A stretch of 64,000 bases of DNA from Roseibium sp. (lineage in GTDB: Bacteria > Pseudomonadota > Alphaproteobacteria > Rhizobiales > Stappiaceae): NCBI GenBank assembly GCA_017643215.1, contig JAEPNV010000017.1, positions 1-64,000 of the forward strand. Direction: 5' to 3'. Positions 13,069-23,197 of the stretch are shown piece by piece. The translations under genes were made by a program, and so were the position numbers. The notes below the pieces were generated by a model. The model was not told the origin of the DNA. It did not search any database and worked only from the letters and a program-made list of their open reading frames with translations. How positions within the stretch are numbered: position 1 is the first letter of the stretch; each line of letters opens with the position of its first letter.

Positions 13069-13363
13069 GATCTGCCACCTCGTGAACCAATCGCGTTTGG
13101 GTGCGGTGTGCCGCCATCAGTCGGTGCCGCTGACACCGGTGCCGCTTTGCCTGATCCAATGCCATCGTGAGCTGGCCGGCCATCTGCACTGTCAATGCCG
13201 TCATTCCAAAGAACGCGGCGGTGAGGGCCGTGAGAAGCACATGGCCCGCCGGTGTCAGGTTCAGCGTCCAGACAAAGAAGACAGCAAGCAGGAAAGCGCC
13301 GCCAAGCGGAATGACGAATTCGGGACGAGGGCGGTTCCATTGACGTTCGGACAAATTGGACAT
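13061..13363 (-). CDS. Small two-span membrane protein, first gene of a pair
   Basis: An unrecognised 100-residue protein. Two hydrophobic spans (FVIPLGGAFLLAVFFVWTL and VLLTALTAAFFGMTALTVQM) are followed by a basic, His-rich C-terminus. The ATG at 13363 has AAGGGA about 10 bases upstream. It overlaps the next small membrane-protein gene by 8 bases, so the two probably form an operon. Confidence 0.6.
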   Translation of the reverse strand: MSNLSERQWNRPRPEFVIPLGGAFLLAVFFVWTLNLTPAGHVLLTALTAAFFGMTALTVQMAGQLTMALDQAKRHRCQRHRLMAAHRTQTRLVHEVADRV

Positions 13364-13507
13364 GACGGGTATCCCTTGCAGTCGAACCAAGTGCCGGGCG
13401 GTCCTGTTAAAAGCCGCGACCCCAATAAGCTTGCCCGGCCAATAGGCCGTCATGCGGACCGCAATCGGGCGGTTCCGGTGTCATTTCTTGACGCCAATGT
13501 GGCGATG

Positions 13508-15044
13508 AATTTGACCCCGGATTTCCCGTATGAGCTGTGATTTCATGTCTCTATGAATTGTGATAATGTTTATTTGTTAATTACTTAGCTCTGATAAGGT
13601 GGGGATTTGGCGAAAGACGCGGCGGGTGAATCGGAAGCCGGTCCTCCGCGGCTTCAATTTGATCGCTCAATCAAGCTGATGTTTTGGATGTCTTCGACCA
13701 GTTCGGACGGCGGTCTGCTGCTTCATCTGGAACTGGATGATGCTCTTGGTCTGACGGACATGGCGGCGGGTCTGATCGGCGATCCGCGCACCGGCCGGAA
13801 GGGTCGCCATCGCTTGGCTGGTCTCCTGCGGCAATCGATCTTCTCACGCCTGGCAGGATACCAGGACATCAACGATCCTGACCTGCTGTGCCACGATCCG
13901 GTGATGCGCCAGCTTGTCGGCGCGCAGGCGGTGAAAAACAGCGCGGCCTCGGCGAGCGCCATAGGTTGGTTCGAGACCGAGATGCAGAGGCGGCCCGAGA
14001 CCCTGGCGGCACTGATCGATTTGTCAGGCCGCTGGATCGATGCCGTCAATGACCGGCGACCACCGAAGGTCATCACTCGAGACATGGACAGCTCCGAGAG
14101 CCCGGTGCACGGCGACCAGGAGGGATCGGCCTGGAACGGGCATTTCCAGTCGAAGTGCCCACACCCGCTGTTCGTGTTCAAGCAATTCGGCGGCCAGAAG
14201 CGGTGCGCCTCGCTTCCCGGTAGTGTCCACAGCGCCGAAGGCAGGCAGGATGTGCTTTGCCCGGTGCTGGCGCGGTACGCGACCGAGGCCCAGCCCTCGA
14301 TCACCCGCCGACGGTTCCGGGCCGAACCCGCCTTCGCCATTCCGGCGCTCTTTGATCTGCTGGACGCCGGCGGCTGGGATTATGCCCTCCGCATCAAGGG
14401 CAACCCCAAGCTTTACGAACGGATCGATTGGCTGGCCAGACAACGTCCGGGTCGCGCCCCCGAGCCATGTCGTAAGCCACAACACCAGTTTCCACTACCG
14501 GGCGAAGAACTGGTCAAAGCCGCGCCGGGTCGTGGCCCAGGTAGAGTTCCATCCCGGCGAGTTGTTCCCCCGCGTCGGCTTCATCATCACCAACCGCAGC
14601 GTACCGAACGAGCGCGCGCTGGCCTTCTACAATGGCCGCCGCACCGCCGAGCAGCACATCAAGGAAGGCAAGTCCGCGTTCAAGTGGACGCGGTTGTCGT
14701 GTATGCGCTCTGCGGCCAACGACGTTTGTCTTCAACTCCACGCGCTGGCCTACAACCTCACCAACTCTGTGCGGACACTGGCCACGCCCGAGACCATCGA
14801 GCGGTGGTCTCTGACCAGCCTGCGCCACATGCGTCATGGTCACTGCGCCATGGTCCAAATGGCTGCGGCGGCCCTACCCCAAAAGGTCTTTGTCGGCATC
14901 CTCGGCCTGATCAACACGCTGCGCGGGCCACCCAATCTGGTGATGGCCACATGATTGGCTCCACCCCCAGTAGTCGAACCCAGGGGCTGGCGACGGGACG
15001 CCTCTGCCCGCTGCCTGGCCGAACAACGCCGATGACGGTCAAAT
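13508..15044 (+). mobile_element. Decayed IS1380-family insertion sequence (ends uncertain)
   Basis: The transposase remnant at 13607-14954 is flanked by short imperfect inverted repeats, ATTTGACC at 13509-13516 and GGTCAAAT at 15037-15044. The spacing gives an element of about 1.54 kb, a reasonable size for the family. The repeats are only 8 bases and no target-site duplication is clear, so the borders are tentative. Confidence 0.45.
13607..14954 (+). pseudogene. IS1380-family transposase, frameshifted
   Basis: The first frame matches IS1380 transposases up to about 14455: SSDGGLLLHLELDDALGL, LAGYQDINDPDLLCHDP, DMDSSESPVHGDQEGSAWNGH and RADAAFA-like RAEPAFAIPALFDLLDAGG. The match then continues one frame over: HVVSHNTSFHYRAKNWSKP, then RRVVAQVEFHPGELFPRVGF, WTRLSCMRSAANDVCLQLHA and LRHMRHGH, to a TGA at 14954. 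The switch falls at a run of five C at 14457-14461. The family normally uses a single frame, so this is a mutation or a sequencing error in the run. It is not a programmed frameshift of the kind known in other IS families. Confidence 0.85.
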
Positions 15045-15222
15045 CCAACTGTCGAACTGCATTCTCGGGTCTGAAACCAGTCAAAACGGCTCGTCGTCGC
15101 AAGGAAGATGCTTTGGGCCTCTCCTTTGGGGTCCTCATACCGGCGAAAGGCAAGCCAAACGGGGAATGCCGGGTGAAACCGGGTGTCGAAGCTGAATACG
15201 CTGAAGTGAAAGGATAACCACC

Positions 15223-16206
15223 ATGGATGTCAGGCAGATAGACAGCTGCGAAGTTCTGGTTCTGGTCGACAATGTTAGTGACATCCTGTCCACCGTTCCG
15301 GAAAACGTAACGCCCGAGGTTCCCAATGTCTTCAATGCGGGGGCCAAGGAGTTGTCGGGAAGGTGCCTGTGTTGCGCCCAGTGGGGGCTTTCCCTGATCG
15401 TAAAAATCCGGGTGGCCGGAGAGGAGCACGCGTTGCTTTTTGATTCTGGTCCCGAAGGCTATGGGATTGATCGCAATGGTGACCGCCTCGGAGTGCAGTT
15501 TTCGCAAATCGATGCCGTGGTGTTGTCCCATGGGCATTGGGATCACGTCGGCGGTATGATCACGGCTTTGCAAATGATCAGCGACGCGAAGAACGGCGCA
15601 AAGACACCGGTTCATGTGAACGAGGGCATGTTCGTGGACCGAGCCATGTTGATGGCCGATGGCAATCAAAGGCCGTTCGAGAGGGTCCCGTCACCGGCGG
15701 AATTGGAAGGCGCCGGCGGTGAAATCGCAATGGGCGATGACGCCAGATTGCTTCTGAACGACACATTTTATCTGAGCGGCGAAATTGATCGAACGACCGA
15801 TTATGAGAAGGGTCTGGTGGGCCAGGTCCGCCGTACAGCCGACGGCAGCTGGGAAAAAGACGAACTGATTCTGGACGAGCGGTTTTTGGCCGTGAATGTG
15901 CGTGGCAAGGGGATCATCGTTTTCACGGCATGCTCGCACGCCGGCGTCGTCAATGTGCTGCGCCATGCCCAAAAGGTTTTCGAACCCATTCCCATTTACG
16001 GTGTGATGGGTGGTTTCCACCTTTCGGGGCCATATTGCGAGTCCATCATTCCTGAAACAGTTGCCGATATGCAGGAATTCGGGCTGGAAGTTCTCGTTCC
16101 GGGCCACTGTACGGGGTGGCGGGCGACGCACAAACTGGTCGAGGTATTTGGAGAAGAACGGGTAACACCGTCTGCCGTAGGCCGAAAACATGTGTTTTCA
16201 GCGTGA
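15223..16206 (+). CDS. Metallo-beta-lactamase-fold hydrolase
   Basis: A 327-residue MBL-fold protein with the zinc signature SHGHWDHVGG (HxHxDH) near residue 103 and later metal ligands in ACSHAG and GGFHLSG. The architecture resembles MBL proteins annotated as 7,8-dihydropterin-6-methyl-4-(beta-D-ribofuranosyl)-aminobenzene-5'-phosphate synthase-like, a loose group whose substrates are mostly unknown. A Cys-rich stretch GRCLCCAQWGLS lies near residue 46. AAAGGA lies 10 bases before the ATG. No signal peptide is visible, so it is probably cytoplasmic. Confidence 0.85.
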   Translation: MDVRQIDSCEVLVLVDNVSDILSTVPENVTPEVPNVFNAGAKELSGRCLCCAQWGLSLIVKIRVAGEEHALLFDSGPEGYGIDRNGDRLGVQFSQIDAVVLSHGHWDHVGGMITALQMISDAKNGAKTPVHVNEGMFVDRAMLMADGNQRPFERVPSPAELEGAGGEIAMGDDARLLLNDTFYLSGEIDRTTDYEKGLVGQVRRTADGSWEKDELILDERFLAVNVRGKGIIVFTACSHAGVVNVLRHAQKVFEPIPIYGVMGGFHLSGPYCESIIPETVADMQEFGLEVLVPGHCTGWRATHKLVEVFGEERVTPSAVGRKHVFSA

Positions 16207-16259
16207 GGAATCTGGCGAATAGCACATTAAGGTATCAAATAATCCCTTCGGGATTTGGT

Positions 16260-16775
16260 ATGACCGGCGCATCAGCGGAAGCCCAAATCGCACAATCCGT
16301 ATCGGAGGAACTCCGCGCAGAAGGATTTATGGTTTACGGCGATCCAGGTCCGAAACCGGTGCCGGACGAATGCAAGGGCCTGGGTGTCGATTTGGCCGCC
16401 TTTCGCTCCGGCACGAAACTCGCCGTCCTGATTGCGGCTCGATCGTCCGAAAAGGCTTCGGCCCTGTAAGAACTGGCACAACTCATGGGCGCCGAGCGAA
16501 TTGCAGCGGCATTTCTGATGTTGTGGGCCAGTCTTGAGGCTTTTGCGCGCTCAGAAATGCCGGGTATGTTCGCCAGACCTCAAACGCCCGGACAGGTGGT
16601 GAGTACACTTGCAACCGAAAGCCATTTCACGCCTGGCGGGGCGGGCCGGCAGCAAAGCTACAGGAAAGTCCGCAACGCGCCGATCCACGGTGATTTGACG
16701 GCACTTGTGACAACGGCTGACCCGACAGACTTGTCGAACAAAATCGAAGCCGTCATGTTGAACGAAGCTGCCTGA
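16260..16775 (+). pseudogene. Remnant of a restriction-nuclease-like / HEPN-like protein, cut by a stop codon
   Basis: The frame from ATG 16260 reads to a TAA at 16467-16469, and the same frame continues without further stops to 16775, giving about 171 residues in total. The N-terminal part (AEAQIAQSVSEELRAEGFMVYG ... GVDLAAFRSGTKLAVLIAARSS) looks like a small PD-(D/E)xK-type domain in which the usual ExK is lost. The C-terminal part has alternating helices and RNAPIHGD, an RX4H motif as in HEPN or RnlA-type helical domains. I recall proteins pairing these two parts, so this is probably a decayed copy. Family assignment is inference. Confidence 0.5.
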
Positions 16776-17091
16776 GCGCCCTGTTTCAGGGATTTTGACA
16801 CGCACTCGGGATCGTCCGTCTCCCGATCATAGTCCGACACGTCGAAGCCCAAGAGGTTCCAGGTGCACTGCATGTGCGGCGGCAGGGGCGCGGAAACATC
16901 GATCACGCCGTTTCCGGAGGGTACGGGATGACAATGCGGCGGGCGAGAAGATGCAGCCGGTTCCGCGGCGTGAATTGGCAAAGCTGGCATTGTTGAGCAT
17001 TCAAACCTTTCTCTTCACTTCTTTTTTGTCTTTTTGAGGCAGGCTTCCCCTCAAGAACCATCCCTTGTTCCGGGTTCAACGGGTGCCAGTA
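16776..17091. other. Non-coding stretch
   Basis: About 315 bases between the decayed gene and the PAS protein. On the minus strand one frame (16990-16658) encodes a plausible but unrecognised fragment (PPHMQCTWNLLGFDVSDYD), with no ribosome site and overlap with the pseudogene. It may be a gene scrap. No RNA or terminator is seen. Confidence 0.4.
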
Positions 17092-18231
17092 ATGAGTTTA
17101 GACGCAGCCCCGATCACGCCGCGGTCCAACCGGGCTGCCGCGGAAGCGGCCGAAAACATCGACGCGGACGCTTATGCGGATGCGGAGATCGAGTCGCCGG
17201 CGCTGTCGCTGGCCGGGCTGCAGTTTTTCTTCGCCGACATCAGCCGCAAAACGCTGCTTTGGCACGAAAGCGGGTCCCAGAGCTTTGACAGCGAGATCCG
17301 GGATCTCCGGGAAGCGCCATCGGCCGAAGCCCTAAGGCTTCTGGCGCCGGAAGACCGCAAGACCATCCTCCGGCTCGTCCAGGGCGCGATCCGCGAAGGC
17401 AAGGCCGGGCCCTTCGATGTCGGCGGTGGCCCCGATCACCGGATCCCCGGCATCCCGCTGATGGCCTACCGCTATGAGATGCCTGATGGCCGCCTTCTGG
17501 CCATCTGTTTTCCCTCGCTTGGCGAAGAGGACGGCAATCCGGGCAACATCGTTCTTGGCCTGGCGCCGATCCTGCAGCATTTCGTGCAAAGCTCGAACCG
17601 GATCGTGCTGCTTGTCGACAATTTCGGGTATGTGCGCTTTGCCAGCGACGGCTTTGTCAAAAGCTTCCAGATCGACGACCCTCGCCTGATCCTCGGGCGC
17701 AACGTGGCGCATCTTCAAAACCGCGTCGGCCGGACGGTCGTTTCCCTGGCACTGGCCGCCCTGACCCGGCGCGCAAGTGCGACGGGGCGCGGCAAGTTCC
17801 TGCTGTCCACCAATGACAGTCTGGAGCTGAGCTACGACGCAATGTATTTCCGCTTCGGCGGCAGCGTCGGGGGTGTCCTGTTCTCGGCGGGCAGCGTTGG
17901 CGGAGATGTCGATTTCGCAAAGGTGTTCGACCTGTGCGGGTCCGCGATGCTGGTTGTCAACGTCAAGACGCGGATGATCATGGCCGCCAACGCCGCAGCC
18001 AAGAAAACCTACCATTTGACATCCGAAGCCATGGAAGACCGGCCGATCACCGACACGCTGCTTCACCCAAGCAGTTTCGCGGCCCTGCTGGATGCCGGAA
18101 AAAAGGGCAGCGACGTGCCGCAGTCGGTCGTCGTCAACAGTCTCAACGGGCAATCGAAGAAAAAGCGGTTGAAAGCCACGCTGATCGATCCCGACAAGAC
18201 GCCGAAGCTGATCCTGGAAGCGCGGACCTGA
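17092..18231 (+). CDS. PAS-domain-like sensory protein without an output domain
   Basis: A 379-residue cytoplasmic protein with no membrane spans. Two PAS-like segments can be seen: residues 170-200 (SSNRIVLLVDNFGYVRFASDGF ... LILGRNVAHL) and 295-330 (GSAMLVVNVKTRMIMAANAAA ... EDRPITDTLLH). There is no kinase, GGDEF, EAL or HTH domain, so it may act through a partner protein. The ATG at 17092 is preferred to a TTG at 17065. The partner is unknown; the next gene is aspartate aminotransferase. Confidence 0.7.
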   Translation: MSLDAAPITPRSNRAAAEAAENIDADAYADAEIESPALSLAGLQFFFADISRKTLLWHESGSQSFDSEIRDLREAPSAEALRLLAPEDRKTILRLVQGAIREGKAGPFDVGGGPDHRIPGIPLMAYRYEMPDGRLLAICFPSLGEEDGNPGNIVLGLAPILQHFVQSSNRIVLLVDNFGYVRFASDGFVKSFQIDDPRLILGRNVAHLQNRVGRTVVSLALAALTRRASATGRGKFLLSTNDSLELSYDAMYFRFGGSVGGVLFSAGSVGGDVDFAKVFDLCGSAMLVVNVKTRMIMAANAAAKKTYHLTSEAMEDRPITDTLLHPSSFAALLDAGKKGSDVPQSVVVNSLNGQSKKKRLKATLIDPDKTPKLILEART

Positions 18232-18274
18232 GCCCGCTACGGCAGGGCACGAAACCACTGTTTTTACCAGATAG

Positions 18275-19555
<1,281 letters not shown>

Positions 19556-19831
19556 CACCCTCATAGGACTTCGGGGCGAAAGGGCGGACACGAACCGTCC
19601 TTTTGTGCTCGCGTATTGACAGCCGCTGAAGCGGGCACCGCGCGGAGATGGTTTCACCATCGATCCGGCCGCCATTGCGGACGGACCAGGTGATACTTTG
19701 CGGCGGAGATACCAAATTGTGATCACAGTTCGACCGTGAAATTGCCGTTCAGTGCCACCACATTGCAACCGCCGACACGTCGCGGTGCCCGCATATCGTT
19801 TTCATTGACATCAACATCCGAGGAAAAGCCC

Positions 19832-20317
19832 ATGTTCCGGACTTTGATTATTGCCCTTGCTTTAGCAACAGGCAGCTTTGCCGCCCTGTCCGCCGCCGCT
19901 CAAGGCACATCGCCGGGCATCCAAGCCGGAACGTTGACCTGTATCGTCGAAGGTGAATCCAACTTCATCATTGGTTCAACCGCGATCTTGGGCTGCAGTT
20001 TTCGACCGGCGATCGGCGACACGGTGGAGTATTACACAGGCACGGTGCGCGATTTTGGCCTGGATATCGGAACCACGAACGAAGCCACGATGGTCTGGGC
20101 CGTCCTTGCACCCAGCGCGGACATGGACCCCGGTGCGCTGTCTGGCGAGTATGGCGGCGTAACTGCCGGAGCGAGCCTTGGTGCCGGACTGAAGGCCAAT
20201 GCGCTCATCGGCGGGCTGGACAAATCAATTGCGCTGAATCCATTCAGCATCGAAAGCCAGACCGGCACCAATTTGACGCTCGGCATCAGCCGGCTGACGC
20301 TCAAACCCATCAACTGA
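19832..20317 (+). CDS. DUF992 secreted protein
   Basis: A 161-residue periplasmic protein with a clear Sec signal peptide (MFRTLIIALALATGSFAALSA, cleavage near AAAQ). It matches DUF992: GTLTCIVEGESNFIIGST, SFRPAIGDTVEYYTGTVRDFGLDIG, MVWAVLAPS and NLTLGISRLTLKP. Members of this alphaproteobacterial family have no known function. The ATG at 19832 follows GAGGAAAAG. Read upstream, the frame stays open to 19736 but loses the signal peptide position. Confidence 0.88.
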   Translation: MFRTLIIALALATGSFAALSAAAQGTSPGIQAGTLTCIVEGESNFIIGSTAILGCSFRPAIGDTVEYYTGTVRDFGLDIGTTNEATMVWAVLAPSADMDPGALSGEYGGVTAGASLGAGLKANALIGGLDKSIALNPFSIESQTGTNLTLGISRLTLKPIN

Positions 20318-20387
20318 TTGCAGCAATAGCATGCCGCAGAACTCCCGCAGGGCAGCGTTTGCGCGCCCTGCCGGTGATCTGGCGCGC

Positions 20388-20729
20388 CTACCTGGTACAA
20401 TCCGCGCTGTTTGGGGTGCATGATCGGTCCACGGGTCTTGTGGCATCCCGATTGAGCTGATCAATCACATCCCGGCGTTCCCGTGTCTCCAGTTGCATGC
20501 GGACCGAGAAATCCTGCCGCAGCCGGTCCTGGCTGCGGCCGATCTGCCGCTCGGCGGACGGGAGATTGGCGCTCGCCGGGCCCTGGTTGATCCCGCGCAG
20601 TTTATTGGTCTGTCCCAACACGGGGCCGGCCGCGCCGATCAGCATCACGGCGCACAGGCTCATGCGCATCAAAGCAATGCCAATCCGAATCCGGTCGTGA
20701 CGGCCGATATCTTGCGCGCTCCTTGTCAA
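20388..20729 (-). CDS. Small exported protein of unknown function
   Basis: An unrecognised 113-residue protein. A signal-peptide-like stretch (MSLCAVMLIGAAGPVLGQ) follows about 22 basic residues. The mature part is helical and charged (SAERQIGRSQDRLRQDF ... ETRERRDVIDQLNRDA) and ends with two cysteines (RSCTPNSADCTR), which could pair in the periplasm. The TTG at 20729 has AGGAG at a 9-base spacing. Internal ATGs at 20669 and 20663 would give a more normal signal-peptide length. Confidence 0.55.
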   Translation of the reverse strand: MTRSAQDIGRHDRIRIGIALMRMSLCAVMLIGAAGPVLGQTNKLRGINQGPASANLPSAERQIGRSQDRLRQDFSVRMQLETRERRDVIDQLNRDATRPVDRSCTPNSADCTR

Positions 20730-20954
20730 GGCCGGTCGCTCCTTTCCCGAAGTCGATGACGCTTGAAGGCCAGCCTACCCGTCCTGTTGGCGCCCTGTCA
20801 TGTTGCAGTGCCGCACAGCTTTGTCTTGCCTTTGGCCCGCTTCCGGCGCGACGATGGTGGACCGCCCCAAGGCGGGGCGGGGCGTTGGTCAAGGCCGCGT
20901 CGCCCAGATACGGCCTTGTCCGCGCTGGTTTAACAAACCAACGGGAGGCAGCGT

Positions 20955-23042
20955 ATGGCGGACAGAAGGCAAGGCGGCGCGGACAGCGCCGCGAATGAAG
21001 AACAAGCCAATGGCAATGGGGGAGGCCGGTGCATCGCGCTGGTTGGCCCTTTCGGGAGCGGTAAGACGTCCCTTCTGGAAGCCATCTTGTCGAGGACCGG
21101 GGCGGTCGCCCGGCAAGGCACCGTTGCCGATGGCAACACCGTCGGCGACGCGGCGCCCGAAGCGCGCGACCACGGCATGAGTGTCGAGGCCAACTTCGCA
21201 GAGACCGAATATCTGGGAGACCGCTATACCTTCATTGATTGTCCTGGATCGGTCGAGTTCCTGGCCGAAATGGACGGGGTACTGGACGGGGTGGATCTGG
21301 CCGTCGTCGTGGCGGAGGACGACGAGCGCAAGGTTCCGGCCCTGCAGCTGATCTTGAAAGCCCTGGAAGCCCGCGCCGTGCCGCGGGTTTTGTTTTTGAA
21401 CAAGATCGACAAGAGCACCCGTGGCGTCCGGGATGTGCTGCCCGTACTCCAGCCGGCCTCGTCGGTGCCGATGGTGCTGCGTCAGATTCCCATCTGGGAG
21501 AACGGACAGGCGACCGGTTTCATCGACTTGGCGCTGGAGCGGGCTCATGTCTATCACGAAAAAGAGCCCAGCACTCAGGTCGACATGTCGGACGCGGATC
21601 GGTCCCGGGAGGTCGAAGCGCGCTTCACCATGCTGGAAACGCTGGCTGATCATGACGACGACCTGATGGAAGCGCTTTTGGAGGATATTGCGCCGGAACC
21701 CGAAGTTGTTTTTGCCGATCTGGTCCGGGAACTGCACGAGGGCCTGATCTGCCCGGTGTTTTTCGGATCCGCTGAACATGGCAACGGTATCGGCCGGCTC
21801 CTCAAAGCGCTCCGGCATGAAACGCCCGGTGTCTCCGCGCTACGGGGCCGCCTGATGGCGGAGGAAAACGGCGGGATCGTGCGCATCATCAAGACGCTGC
21901 ACACGCTTCACGGCGGCAAGATGTCGATCGGGCGTGTGCTCAGCGGGCACGTGGCTGATGGCGACAGTGTGTTCCGCGCCGGCGGGGCGGAGTTGAAGGC
22001 GTCCGGCGTGTTCACGATATTCGGCCAGCAAGCGGTCAAACGTGCCGCCGCCACTGCCGGCGACCTGGTTGCGCTTGGCCGGCTGGACGATGTGAAGACC
22101 GGCGAGTTCTTGAGCCTGGCCGCAAAAGAGCCGCCGCCTGCATCCGATGAGGTGCCGCGTGCACCGGTTTTGTCGATTGCCATTTCGGCCGCACAGCGCA
22201 AGGACGAAGTGCGCCTGTCCGCGGCCTTGGCAAAGCTCGTGGAGGAGGACCCGTCCCTCATCCTCAAACAAAGCCAGGTGACCGCCGAAACGCTGCTGGA
22301 AGGGCAGGGCGAGATGCATTTGCGGGTCGCGCAGGAGCGGCTGGCTGGCAAATACGGTTTGTCGCTCTCGGTGACGGAACCGCAAGTGCCCTATCAAGAG
22401 ACCATCCGCGGCAGCACCAAGGTGCGCGGGCGGCACAAGAAGCAGTCCGGCGGGCATGGTCAGTTCGGTGACACGGTCCTGGAGATCAAGCCGCTTGCGC
22501 GCGGCGAAGGTGTGCAGTTTTCCGACACGATCACCGGCGGCGTGGTGCCCAAGCAGTATATCCCGTCCGTCCGCGACGGGGTTATGGAAGCGCTCCGCAC
22601 CGGCCCGATGGGCTTCCCGGTGGTCGACATCGCCGTTGTTCTGGTCGACGGGTCCTACCACTCGGTCGACAGTTCCGACCAGGCGTTCAAGATGGCCGGC
22701 ATTTTGGGCATCCGGGAGGGATTGCCGGAGTGCAAGCCGGTGTTGCTGGAGCCGGTCATGAGCGTGACGGTGGTCTGTCCGAGCGACGCGACCGCCCGCA
22801 TCAACGCCATTGTTTCGGCCCGCCGCGGCCAGATCCTCGGATTTGACACGAGGCCGGGCTGGGACGGCTGGGACGAGGTGAAAGCCTTGATGCCGGAATC
22901 GGAAGTCGGCGACCTGATCGTGGAACTGCGCTCGGCAACAGCCGGTGTTGCAAGTTACACGGCCAGCTTCGATCACATGGCGGAACTCAGCGGCAAGGCG
23001 GCCGATCAGGCCCTGCGCCGCGCCGGCAAGCAGGCGGCCTGA
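20955..23042 (+). CDS. EF-G-like translation factor GTPase (paralogue)
   Basis: A 695-residue elongation-factor-G-like protein distinct from FusA. The G domain has GPFGSGKTS, DCPGS and NKID, but the switch I region is shortened and altered (EARDHGMSVEANFAETEY). Domains II to V follow, with the domain IV stretch KKQSGGHGQFGDTVLEIKP and the domain V ending DPLRRAGKQ-like ALRRAGKQAA. Such FusA-like paralogues are widespread in alphaproteobacteria; a role in ribosome release, stress or pausing is suspected but not established. GGAGGC lies 8 bases before the ATG. A strong terminator follows the gene. Confidence 0.9.
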   Translation: MADRRQGGADSAANEEQANGNGGGRCIALVGPFGSGKTSLLEAILSRTGAVARQGTVADGNTVGDAAPEARDHGMSVEANFAETEYLGDRYTFIDCPGSVEFLAEMDGVLDGVDLAVVVAEDDERKVPALQLILKALEARAVPRVLFLNKIDKSTRGVRDVLPVLQPASSVPMVLRQIPIWENGQATGFIDLALERAHVYHEKEPSTQVDMSDADRSREVEARFTMLETLADHDDDLMEALLEDIAPEPEVVFADLVRELHEGLICPVFFGSAEHGNGIGRLLKALRHETPGVSALRGRLMAEENGGIVRIIKTLHTLHGGKMSIGRVLSGHVADGDSVFRAGGAELKASGVFTIFGQQAVKRAAATAGDLVALGRLDDVKTGEFLSLAAKEPPPASDEVPRAPVLSIAISAAQRKDEVRLSAALAKLVEEDPSLILKQSQVTAETLLEGQGEMHLRVAQERLAGKYGLSLSVTEPQVPYQETIRGSTKVRGRHKKQSGGHGQFGDTVLEIKPLARGEGVQFSDTITGGVVPKQYIPSVRDGVMEALRTGPMGFPVVDIAVVLVDGSYHSVDSSDQAFKMAGILGIREGLPECKPVLLEPVMSVTVVCPSDATARINAIVSARRGQILGFDTRPGWDGWDEVKALMPESEVGDLIVELRSATAGVASYTASFDHMAELSGKAADQALRRAGKQAA

Positions 23043-23068
23043 GGGGCGGCACGCGCTGCTGGCGGAAT

Positions 23069-23108
23069 GCCGGACGCTCTATCTCCGGGAGCGTCCGGCT
23101 GTCTTTTT
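23069..23108 (+). terminator. Rho-independent terminator after the EF-G-like gene
   Basis: An 11-base perfect stem (GCCGGACGCTC at 23069-23079, complement at 23089-23099) with a 9-base loop is followed by TGTCTTTTT. Confidence 0.85.
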
Positions 23109-23197
23109 GAGCAGCACTTGGCTGTGGTCACTTCGGCTTTATTTGCCTTTGATCAGGCTCTTGGCGATACCTAGAGCGTCGACAAGGAGCAGATTGG

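Noticed and set aside
14457..14461. Programmed frameshift in the transposase
   Set aside because: IS1380 transposases are normally made from one frame and no slippery-site partner structure is evident.
16658..16990. Minus-strand frame with PPHMQCTWNLLGFDVSDYD
   Set aside because: It looks protein-like but has no ribosome site, overlaps the plus-strand pseudogene and matches no family I recognise.
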